Assembly: GCF_016756395.1 (NCBI RefSeq)
Contig: NZ_AP018365.1
Location: forward strand, 4,867,001 to 4,931,000
Direction: 5' to 3'
DNA length: 64,000 nt
From: Streptomyces sp. SN-593
GTDB lineage: Bacteria > Actinomycetota > Actinomycetes > Streptomycetales > Streptomycetaceae
Shown here: positions 58,095 through 64,000 of the stretch, one piece after another
How the letters are laid out: every line of letters begins with the position of its first letter
How positions within the stretch are numbered: the first letter of the stretch is position 1
Translations under genes and position numbers: made by a program
The notes under the pieces: model-generated
Told to the model about the DNA's origin: nothing
Databases searched by the model: none
Seen by the model: only the letters and a program-made list of their open reading frames with translations

Positions 58095-60251
58095 ATGACC
58101 GACACGATCACCCGCCCGGCAGACGACACCACCGACGAGCCCCCGCCCGTCCTGCTCGTCAAGGCCCCACCGACCACGCCCGAGGACCAGGGCGAAGCCG
58201 TCGACCGGCCCGACAACCCCCTCGCCGACTGGTTGACCGTGCCGGACACACCGATCCTCCCCGCATGGCTGGCCACCCCCGCCGCGGTGCGCGCCAACGC
58301 CGGCGCCCTGGTCCGCCTCGGCGCCTACCAGGGCCGCTACCACTCCATCCGCCTCCCCAAGTACGGCGCGAAGGCCCTGGGCTTGGCCTGCCGCGGCGGA
58401 TACCGCTGCACCGTGCGCCTGTGGCCCGTCCTCGCGGCCGCCGACCACACCAAGACCGTCAAGGCCCTCGCCGCGCAGCTCAAGGCCAAGCCCGACGACG
58501 CAACGCTCGCGGCCGCCCACCAGGCCGCGCACCGCGCCCGGACCGAGGCCCGCCGGTACCGGTTCGGATCCGCTGCCGCCGTTGCCGGCGCGGGCAGTGT
58601 GGCCCTCGCGCTGGCCGCAACGCCCGTCTTCCTCACGACTGCTGCTCTGCTGCTCGGCATCCTCGCCGTGGTCGGCCGCAAGGGCGCCACCGTCCCGTTC
58701 CTCGACACCGCCGCGCCACCCCTGCGCATCGACATGAACGCAGCCCAGCTCAACGACGCGCTCCGCGCGGCCAGTCTGCTCAAGGCCGGCAAGGGCGACG
58801 ACGAAGGCCCCAAGGTCCGCGTCATCAGCGGCCCCATCCGCGACGGCCGCGGCTGGGCCGTCGTGTTCGACCTGCCCACCGGCGGAGGCAAGAAGGCCGC
58901 CGACGTCCTCGCCAAGCGCGAGGAGATCGCCGCCGAGCTGGGAGTCGACGAGATCCAGGTCATCATGTCCCGCGTCCGCGCCGCCGGCGGCGGCCACGCC
59001 GGCCGGGTCTCGATGTGGGTCGCCGACGACGACCCCTACCTCGGCGAGCCCACCCCGTCGCCGCTGGCCACACTCCCGACGTTCTCCGTGTGGGACCCGA
59101 TCCCGTTCGGGCAGGACGCGCGCGGCAACCGCGTCACCGTGCCGGTCATGTGGCAGTCCCTGTTCTTCGGCGGCCTGCCCCGCCGCGGGAAGACCTTCAC
59201 CCAGCGCCTCATGACCGCGGCCGGCCTGCTCGACGCCCACGTGCGGCACTACGTCGCCGACGGCAAAGGCGGCGCCGACTGGATGCCCATGCGGGCCGTC
59301 GCACACCGCCTGATCCTCGGCGCCGAAGACGACGCCATCGCCGCGTTCAAGGCCATGCTCAAGGAGCTGCTGGCCGAGATGGAACGCCGCTTCGCGCTGC
59401 TGCGCGGCCTACCCGCGTCGGTCTGCCCCGAAGGCAAGCTCACCCCGGCCATCGTGCAGCGCTACAACCTGCCGGTCATCTTCGTGACCATCGACGAGTT
59501 GCAGGAGTTCTTCACCGCCATGGACAAGGACGACCGCGAACAGGTCATCGACGACCTGTGCCGGATCGCGCGGCGCGGCCCGGCCGCCGGCTTCGTCTCC
59601 AACTACGCCAGTCAGCGCCCCGACGCCGACTCGGTGCCCACCAAGCTCCGCGAGATCATCACCCTGCGGTACTCCACACAGGTCGTCGACCGCACGTCGT
59701 CAGACATGGTCCTCGGCAAGGGCAAAGCCGCCCAGGGCGCGGACGCCTCGGTCCTGTCCGAGGAACACGTCGGCACCGGCGTCCTGGTCACCGGGCCCGC
59801 CAGCTTTGTGACCGTGCGGGCCGACTACCTCGACAACCCCGGCTTCGCCGAGCTGTGCCAGCGCGGCCGCGCGCTGCGGCAGGCCGCGAAGCAGCTCACC
59901 GGAGATGCCGTCGGCGACGTCACCGCGGCCGCCGACCAGGCCGGCATCACCATCCCCCCGGTGCTGTCCGACGCCCTCGACGTCATGCGGCACACCGACC
60001 GCATGCACACCGCCGACCTCCTCGCGCGCCTGGACAACGCCGACACCGACACCTACGGCGACTGGGACGCCGAACGCCTCGCCCGCGAACTGGAAGCCGC
60101 CGGAGTGGAGCGCACCGGCAAGCAGGTCAAGATCGGGAACGTCAACCGGGCCGGATACCGGCGCGCCGACCTCGAAGCCGCCGTCCCACCCGAACTGCTG
60201 CTCGCCGCGCGACAGGTAGACCCCGCCCCCGCTACCCACCCCACTACCTGA
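58095..60251 (+). CDS. FtsK/SpoIIIE-type DNA translocase (TraB-like conjugative transfer protein)
   Basis: The 718-aa protein has two membrane segments (about residues 160-198: VAGAGSVALALAATPVFL and TTAALLLGILAVVG), then an FtsK motor. Walker A is GGLPRRGKTFTQR (about residue 360) and Walker B VIFVTIDELQEFF (about 460), with RIARRGPAAGFVSNYASQRP further on. A C-terminal winged-helix-like region (DWDAERLARELEAAGVERTGKQVKIG) fits the DNA-recognition end of TraB. In AICEs a single TraB moves double-stranded DNA between hyphae. AAAGAGAGCAGG precedes the ATG. Confidence 0.93.
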   Translation: MTDTITRPADDTTDEPPPVLLVKAPPTTPEDQGEAVDRPDNPLADWLTVPDTPILPAWLATPAAVRANAGALVRLGAYQGRYHSIRLPKYGAKALGLACRGGYRCTVRLWPVLAAADHTKTVKALAAQLKAKPDDATLAAAHQAAHRARTEARRYRFGSAAAVAGAGSVALALAATPVFLTTAALLLGILAVVGRKGATVPFLDTAAPPLRIDMNAAQLNDALRAASLLKAGKGDDEGPKVRVISGPIRDGRGWAVVFDLPTGGGKKAADVLAKREEIAAELGVDEIQVIMSRVRAAGGGHAGRVSMWVADDDPYLGEPTPSPLATLPTFSVWDPIPFGQDARGNRVTVPVMWQSLFFGGLPRRGKTFTQRLMTAAGLLDAHVRHYVADGKGGADWMPMRAVAHRLILGAEDDAIAAFKAMLKELLAEMERRFALLRGLPASVCPEGKLTPAIVQRYNLPVIFVTIDELQEFFTAMDKDDREQVIDDLCRIARRGPAAGFVSNYASQRPDADSVPTKLREIITLRYSTQVVDRTSSDMVLGKGKAAQGADASVLSEEHVGTGVLVTGPASFVTVRADYLDNPGFAELCQRGRALRQAAKQLTGDAVGDVTAAADQAGITIPPVLSDALDVMRHTDRMHTADLLARLDNADTDTYGDWDAERLARELEAAGVERTGKQVKIGNVNRAGYRRADLEAAVPPELLLAARQVDPAPATHPTT

Positions 60252-60305
60252 ACCCCGACGGCACCCCGCTACCCGCACCCGCGACGTAGCGGGGACCCGC
60301 TACCC
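60230..60305. repeat. CGCTACCC octamer repeats, candidate transfer (clt) locus
   Basis: The octamer CGCTACCC occurs at 60230-60237, 60267-60274 and 60298-60305, spanning the end of the translocase gene and the gap after it, with partial and inverted copies (GTAGCG near 60285 and 60308). TraB proteins recognise clustered 8-base repeats close to traB, so this is a candidate clt site. Confidence 0.5.
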
Positions 60306-60407
60306 CGGTAGCGCCCCCGGTAAACGGCCCCTGACCTGCACGGTAGAGGCCCGTAGAGGGGGCAAGCCCACCCCCCGGAAAACCATCCTGGGCGGCATCA
60401 TGGGGTC

Positions 60408-60587
60408 ATGCACACCGCGCCCCGGCTCCAGCTCGCCGACGCCTACGCCGCCTCCGTCGAAACCGGCATCAAGCCCGGCACCATCCGCCAATGGCTCCAC
60501 CGCGGCAAACTCACCCGCCACGGCTACGACACCGCCGGCCGAGCCCTCATCGACCTCGCCGAACTCCGAAACCTCAAGGGCACTTGA
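60408..60587 (+). CDS. 59-aa HTH (MerR/Xis-like) protein
   Basis: A short gene whose product reads LQLADAYAASVETGIKPGTIRQWLHRGKLTRHGYDTAGRALIDLAELRNL, a compact helix-turn-helix of the type used by Xis/MerR and phage winged-helix proteins (recognition IKPGTIRQWLHRGKL). It lies between traB and the tRNA. It could regulate the phage module. Confidence 0.7.
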   Translation: MHTAPRLQLADAYAASVETGIKPGTIRQWLHRGKLTRHGYDTAGRALIDLAELRNLKGT

Positions 60588-60645
60588 TCTACGCCCCCAG
60601 CAGGTGTAACACTCAAGGCACGTCCGGCATGCCCAGACGGACCCC

Positions 60646-60677
60646 GCAGGCCCCGCGCTCACCGAGCCGGGGCCTGC
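60646..60677. terminator. hairpin just upstream of the initiator-like tRNA
   Basis: GCAGGCCCC pairs with GGGGCCTGC, with an inner GCTC/GAGC stem and ACC loop. It ends 12 bases before the tRNA 5' end and may separate the tRNA from upstream transcription or mark processing. Confidence 0.6.
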
Positions 60678-60688
60678 CGCACGTCCCC

Positions 60689-60765
60689 AGCGCCGCAGAG
60701 CAGCACGGCAGCTCGCCGGGCCCACAACCCGGAGGACACAGGTTCGAATCCGGTCGGCGCCACCA
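60689..60765 (+). tRNA. initiator-type tRNA with CAC anticodon
   Basis: All four arms fold. Acceptor AGCGCCG/CGGCGCC has an unpaired A1.C72; D stem is GAGC/GCTC with A11-U24, and the D loop AGCACGGCA keeps A14, GG and A21. Anticodon stem CCGGG/CCCGG has the three G-C pairs of initiators; the loop CCCACAA gives anticodon CAC with C33. Variable loop AGGAC, T arm ACAGG/CCGGT (one mismatch) with TTCGAAT, and encoded ACCA follow. It is colinear position by position with bacterial tRNA-fMet, not with tRNA-Val. C8 and C33 are unusual. It should pair with GUG codons. Confidence 0.85.
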
Positions 60766-60849
60766 AGACGCACAGCCGCACCGCGGCCACCAAGGATCCG
60801 CCATCCGGTCGATCGGACCGGCGGCAGCCCTTGAACAGGAGGCCAACCC

Positions 60850-61134
60850 GTGAGCACAAACACGAGGCACGCGCACAAGGTCAGCATCACCAGCGACGGA
60901 CCCACCAAAGCGAGCGTCGTCGTTGACGGCGTCGACCTGGCGGCCGGCCTGACCGGACTCACCCTGACCATGGGCGTCGGCCAGATCCCGCAACTCACCC
61001 TCGACGTACAGATGATCGACGTCACCGAGATCCACGACATCGACGCCCAGGTGCTCATCCCCGACACCGCACGCAACGTCCTCACAACACTCGGCTGGAC
61101 ACCGCCACACGACAGCGAGGTGTCCACCCGGTAG
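60850..61134 (+). CDS. phage-type hypothetical protein
   Basis: The 94-aa product reads VSITSDGPTKASVVVDGVDLAAGLTGLTLTMGVGQIPQLTLDVQMID, a beta-rich small protein common in actinophage early-packaging regions. AGGAGG precedes GTG 60850. Function unknown. Confidence 0.65.
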   Translation: MSTNTRHAHKVSITSDGPTKASVVVDGVDLAAGLTGLTLTMGVGQIPQLTLDVQMIDVTEIHDIDAQVLIPDTARNVLTTLGWTPPHDSEVSTR

Positions 61135-61189
61135 ACGGCGCCCACGCCCACCCGCGCCAGGCACACCACGGCAGCGAGGTGGTGACGCA

Positions 61190-61450
61190 GTGGCATCCAC
61201 CAGCGACCGCGGTTACGGAACCGACCATCAACGGGTTCGTCGAGCGCTGCTCGCCGAGGCATACGGCCGCCCCTGTCACCACTGCGGCGCGCCCATGCTC
61301 AAGGGGCAAGCGCTCGACCTCGACCACACCGCCGACCGGAGTGCCTACCGCGGCTTCGCCCACGCCTCGTGCAACCGCAGCGAAGGCGCCAAGCGAGGCA
61401 ACGCCAATCGCCGCAGGTCAAAGGGCATGCGAACCTCTGAAGCTTGGTGA
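61190..61450 (+). CDS. HNH endonuclease
   Basis: The 86-aa product has CHHCGAPM, LDLDHTADR and YRGFAHASCNRSEGAKRGN: the His-Asn-His fold with a zinc-binding CxxC...CN. HNH nucleases next to terminase genes take part in DNA packaging of cos-type phages. GTG start. It precedes a 400-base non-coding stretch. Confidence 0.85.
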   Translation: MASTSDRGYGTDHQRVRRALLAEAYGRPCHHCGAPMLKGQALDLDHTADRSAYRGFAHASCNRSEGAKRGNANRRRSKGMRTSEAW

Positions 61451-61578
61451 ACCAATCAAAACGGACATAGTACGACAGGCGGGACGAGGGGGGCATGTCC
61501 GACACGGGTTCATGATCGTCTCCTGACCCCGCCCCCAGTGAACGAATCCGTCCGTGAGGCTTTGCGTCCCGGGACACG

Positions 61579-61619
61579 AAAAAAGCCCCTCTCGCTCATC
61601 TTCTGAGCGATCAGGGCTT
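61579..61619 (-). terminator. leftward rho-independent terminator
   Basis: AAGCCC...CGCTCA/TGAGCG...GGGCTT forms a stem with bulges; on the minus strand it is followed by six T residues. No leftward gene is visible to the right in this window. Confidence 0.65.
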
Positions 61620-61806
61620 GTGACCTCGGCGTCCGTTCCGCCGTTGCAACTAGGTTCTCGCAGGTCAGAGGCTTAGTCAAGCCAATGGGGTCCATTCGTT
61701 CTTGATTCTTTTCGCCGCTCCGAGAGGAGCGTTCAAGCGGGACCGCTGACGGGACACCCGTCGTGCGGCAATCCTCACAGGCACCAGTCGCTGATCACGG
61801 CTGGGA

Positions 61807-61851
61807 GGAAGCCCCGAGTCTCCCGGCTCGGGGCTTCCGCATCTCCGGGAG
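61807..61851 (+). promoter_or_regulatory. leader stem-loop whose loop is complementary to the ribosome site
   Basis: GGAAGCCCCGAG (61807-61818) and CTCGGGGCTTCC (61827-61838) form a perfect 12-base stem with loop TCTCCCGG. The loop bases CTCCCGG (61820-61826) are fully complementary to CCGGGAG (61845-61851), which is the ribosome site of the gene at 61857. A pseudoknot could therefore hide that site. Confidence 0.5.
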
Positions 61852-61856
61852 GCCTC

Positions 61857-62462
61857 ATGGCTCGTAAGCCCGATACGCCGTGTTCAACCTGCGGAAAGTT
61901 GCTCTGGGGAGGCTCCACATCGCTCCCGGCTGGCGAACGGAAGTGTCGTCAGTGCCGCCGGGCGACGCGGCGCCGCGAATGCCTCCACTGCAGAAGCGCG
62001 TTCCTGAGCGTGGGTAACGCCTCGTACTGTTCGACCTCTTGCTCCAATAAGTCGCTGGCGACGGTCGCGGGTAGGGCACGCCTGCCCCTTCGGCCGTGCG
62101 CCGACTGCGGCGTGCAGGTGCGTAGCCGGGGGACGATACCGCTCTGCCTGGAGCACCAGGCCGAGCGGAAGCTGGAGCGGTATCGGCGCAAGAACCGGCA
62201 GCGGCGCGGCGACGACATCGTGTCGGAGTCGTACACCCTGGCGCAGATTGCCGCGCGGGACGGGTTCCGGTGCGGACTATGCGGGCTTCTCGTGAACATG
62301 CGGCTGCGGCGCCCGAACCCGCTGTCGCCTTCAATCGATCACATGGTGCCGATCTCGGAAAGTCGTGACGACACCCGGGCCAACGTGCAGTTGGCGCACC
62401 TGTCGTGCAACGTCGCCAAGGGCGTTCGGCCGATGGGTGAGCAACTGGCGTTGATCGGCTAG
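61857..62462 (+). CDS. HNH endonuclease with N-terminal zinc fingers
   Basis: The 201-aa product starts with several Cys pairs (CSTCGK, CRQCRR, CLHCRS, CSTSC, CADCG) typical of zinc ribbons and ends with an HNH domain: GFRCGLCGLLV, SIDHMVPIS and NVQLAHLSCNVAKG. A second nuclease in the packaging region is common in actinophages. The ATG follows CCGGGAGG, which may be masked by the leader hairpin. Confidence 0.88.
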   Translation: MARKPDTPCSTCGKLLWGGSTSLPAGERKCRQCRRATRRRECLHCRSAFLSVGNASYCSTSCSNKSLATVAGRARLPLRPCADCGVQVRSRGTIPLCLEHQAERKLERYRRKNRQRRGDDIVSESYTLAQIAARDGFRCGLCGLLVNMRLRRPNPLSPSIDHMVPISESRDDTRANVQLAHLSCNVAKGVRPMGEQLALIG

Positions 62463-62470
62463 GGATCCCA

Positions 62471-62875
62471 ATGGTGAGGACTTGCGACTGCGGCAAAGAG
62501 TTCGAGGCTAAGCGGTCTTCGGCCCGGTACTGCTCCGAGCGGTGCAAGAAGCGCGCACAACGCCGCCCCGGCGGCGTCGAGGCCGACGTCAAGGTACTTC
62601 CACGGCCGGCCGACGACGAAGGGGATGGCGCGCTCGCCGAGGTGGTGCGCGCCGAGCTTGCCGCAGTTGCGCGTGCGGAGACATCGGCTGGCCAGGTGGC
62701 CTTGGCGTTGGCTCGGCGGATTGACGGTGCGGAGCAGGAGTCAGGGGCGTCGCTGGCGGCGCTCGTGAAGGAGTTTCGGGCATCCCTTGCGGCGGCTACG
62801 GCTGGCGCCGAGGTGGAAACGGATCCCATTGACGAGTTGAGGGCGCATGTGCAGCGCAAGCGCGCGGCTCGTTGA
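62471..62875 (+). CDS. terminase small subunit-like protein
   Basis: The 134-aa product has a Cys-rich start CDCGKEFEAKRSSARYCSERCKKRAQRR (zinc finger used for DNA binding) and a helical C-terminal part ending DPIDELRAHVQRKRAAR. Position between an HNH gene and the large terminase, and the coupled overlap with the latter, indicate the small terminase subunit; the sequence alone is not decisive. Confidence 0.65.
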   Translation: MVRTCDCGKEFEAKRSSARYCSERCKKRAQRRPGGVEADVKVLPRPADDEGDGALAEVVRAELAAVARAETSAGQVALALARRIDGAEQESGASLAALVKEFRASLAAATAGAEVETDPIDELRAHVQRKRAAR

Positions 62876-64000
62876 GCCGGCCTTTTCGTGGGTGCCCCCG
62901 CACGTGGACACCTACGGGGCGCAGGTCGCCGAGTTGTCGAAGCTGGCCGGGTTCGTGCCGGACCTGGAGCAGCGCCTGATCCTGGATGCGATCTTCGCAG
63001 TAGACAGCGCGGACAAGGTGGCCGCCCTGGAGGCCGCGGTCGTGGTGGGCCGGCAGAACATGAAGACCGGGCTGTTCAAGATGGCGGCACTGGGCTGGCT
63101 CTTCATCACTGACCAGCGACTCGTGGTGTGGTCGGCTCACGAGTTCCGGACGGCGCAGGAGGCGTTCCGGGACATGGAGCAGCTCATCATGGATACGCCG
63201 AGATTCGCCGCCCGGGTGAAGCAGATTCACCGAGGGAGCGGGAACGAGGCGATCGAGCTTCACGGGGATCGTCGTCTGATGTTCAAGGCGCGGACGCGGA
63301 CGGGTGGTCGTGGTCTCTCCGGAGACAAGATCATCCTTGATGAGGCGTTCGCGTTGCAGCCGACGCACATGGGGTCGCTGTTCCCCACCCTGGCGGCGCG
63401 CCCGAACCCGCAGGTGGTGTACGGCTCGTCGGCTGGGCTCATCGACTCCGGCGTCCTGCGCGGGATCCGTGATCGTGGCCGCAAGGGCGGAGACCCGTCG
63501 CTGACGTACTTCGAGTGGTGCGCGCCACCCCCGAATGAGGCGTGCGCGGACGGCGAGACGTGCACGCACGCCCAGGACGTGAAGGGGTGCGGGTGCGACA
63601 ACCTCGACCTGGTAAAGCGCGCAAACCCGGCGGTAGGCCGGCGCATCACCGTGGAGTACATCCTCGGCGAGCGCCGCGGTCTTCCCCCCGCCGAGTACGC
63701 CCGCGAGCGGATGGGCTGGTGGGACGACCCGATCGGCGGGGAGACCCCGATCAAGCCGGGCGACTGGGCTGCCTGCCTCGACGAGGAGTCGAAGCGGGAG
63801 GGCACGGTGGCGCTGGCGGTGGACATCACCCCGGACCGGTCCACGACGTCGATCGCGGTGGCAGGCCGGCGATCGGATGGCCTGGTGCACGGCGAGGTTG
63901 TGGAGCACCGACAGGGCACCGGGTGGGTGGTTGACCGGCTGGTGGAGTTGTTCGAATCGATCGAGCCGACACCGGTGGCGCTGATCGTGGACCCGGCGGG
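62847..64000 (+). CDS. phage terminase large subunit (partial, runs off the window)
   Basis: An open frame from ATG 62847 to the window end gives at least 384 residues. The ATPase part has the P-loop variant VVGRQNMKTGLFKM (about residue 65), VVWSAHEFRTAQEAF, and Walker B KIILDEAF (about residue 161), followed by GSSAGL (motif III region). A Cys-rich stretch (CADGETCTHAQDVKGCGC) follows, then the nuclease part opens with VALAVDITPDRSTTSIAVAG. This is a large terminase of the kind seen in actinophages. It overlaps the small-subunit gene by 29 bases. Confidence 0.92.
   Translation, partial: MCSASARLVEPAFSWVPPHVDTYGAQVAELSKLAGFVPDLEQRLILDAIFAVDSADKVAALEAAVVVGRQNMKTGLFKMAALGWLFITDQRLVVWSAHEFRTAQEAFRDMEQLIMDTPRFAARVKQIHRGSGNEAIELHGDRRLMFKARTRTGGRGLSGDKIILDEAFALQPTHMGSLFPTLAARPNPQVVYGSSAGLIDSGVLRGIRDRGRKGGDPSLTYFEWCAPPPNEACADGETCTHAQDVKGCGCDNLDLVKRANPAVGRRITVEYILGERRGLPPAEYARERMGWWDDPIGGETPIKPGDWAACLDEESKREGTVALAVDITPDRSTTSIAVAGRRSDGLVHGEVVEHRQGTGWVVDRLVELFESIEPTPVALIVDPA

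Larger units (their letters stand above)
61451..61856. other. 406-base non-coding region between HNH genes (possible cos region)
   Basis: No gene is supported. The stretch is lower in GC and rich in hairpins: the leftward terminator at 61579-61619, GGCTT/AAGCC at 61670-61683, GACGGG/CCCGTC near 61750 and the stem at 61807-61838. In cos-type phages cos lies close to the HNH and terminase genes, so this is the likeliest place; no direct proof. Confidence 0.45.
42541..64000. mobile_element. integrated AICE-like element continuing into phage packaging genes
   Basis: The element starts within the 3' end of tRNA-Thr (left att) and runs beyond the window. Modules in order: integrase and repressor (leftward), two Xis-like HTH genes, a chain of small coupled genes, Prim-Pol plus RecA-like ATPase, iterons, more small genes, a sigma-region-2 protein, Spd-like membrane proteins, FtsK/TraB translocase, initiator-like tRNA, HNH, HNH, small-terminase-like protein, large terminase. 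Replication and TraB-type transfer genes define an AICE; terminase genes are phage. No second copy of the tRNA-Thr 3' end was seen before 64000, so the right end is outside the window. Confidence 0.85.

Noticed and set aside
60689..60765. Reading the tRNA as an ordinary tRNA-Val(CAC) or as an att-site remnant.
   Set aside because: D, anticodon and variable regions follow tRNA-fMet and not tRNA-Val, the 1-72 pair is broken as in initiators, and all four arms including the 5' half are present, so it is more than a 3' att fragment.

Overview
The window is high-GC actinobacterial DNA, most likely from a Streptomyces or close relative (Streptomycetaceae). The core gene order mshA - YbjN-like - gpmA - phoU / phoR-phoP - carD - ispD - ispF - cysS - rlmB - DoxX - msiK is the arrangement I know from Streptomyces chromosomes. 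Stacked GTGA/ATGA overlaps and frequent GTG starts fit this too.

Layout. (1) 1-5.8 kb is accessory: a 16-bp-period tandem array, a saccharopine-dehydrogenase-like gene, a complete ECF41 sigma module (carboxymuconolactone decarboxylase-like gene plus sigma factor with its own TGTCACA-type promoter), a truncated hydrolase, and a divergent hydrolase/TetR pair. (2) 5.9-17.7 kb is an eight-gene, tightly coupled leftward operon. It encodes two paralogous standalone LanB-type proteins (861 and 859 aa) that lack an elimination domain, a cobalamin-type radical SAM enzyme, an arginase-fold enzyme, a probable Fe(II)/2-oxoglutarate oxygenase, a PHP phosphoesterase, an MFS exporter and an APH-fold kinase. 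No LanC, SpaB_C-type elimination protein or precursor peptide is visible. The closest known logic is tRNA-dependent peptide extension (PEARL-type), so this looks like an unusual natural-product pathway. (3) 18-42.5 kb is mainly conserved core chromosome: redox (mycothiol), glycolysis, phosphate sensing (PHO box between phoU and phoRP), isoprenoid precursors, Cys-tRNA synthesis and sugar uptake ATPase.

(4) From the 3' end of a tRNA-Thr(TGT) gene at 42.5 kb to the window end lies an integrated mobile element. It carries a tyrosine integrase, XRE repressor, two Xis-like HTH proteins, many small coupled genes, a Prim-Pol and RecA-like ATPase replication pair followed by an iteron cluster (candidate origin), Spd-like membrane proteins, and an FtsK/TraB DNA translocase. 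These are the hallmarks of an actinomycete integrative and conjugative element (AICE). In the same orientation it continues into phage packaging genes (two HNH nucleases, a small-terminase-like protein, a large terminase cut by the window end). I find no second copy of the tRNA-Thr 3' end, so both modules may belong to one hybrid element.

(5) Between the transfer and packaging modules (60689-60765) sits a complete tRNA gene. It has initiator hallmarks (A1.C72 mismatch, A11-U24, GGG/CCC anticodon stem, colinear with tRNA-fMet) but a CAC anticodon, complementary to GUG. About two fifths of the element's genes start with GTG, so an element-borne GUG-decoding initiator tRNA is the most striking idea in the window. 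All functions are inferred from sequence reading; no database search or folding software was used.
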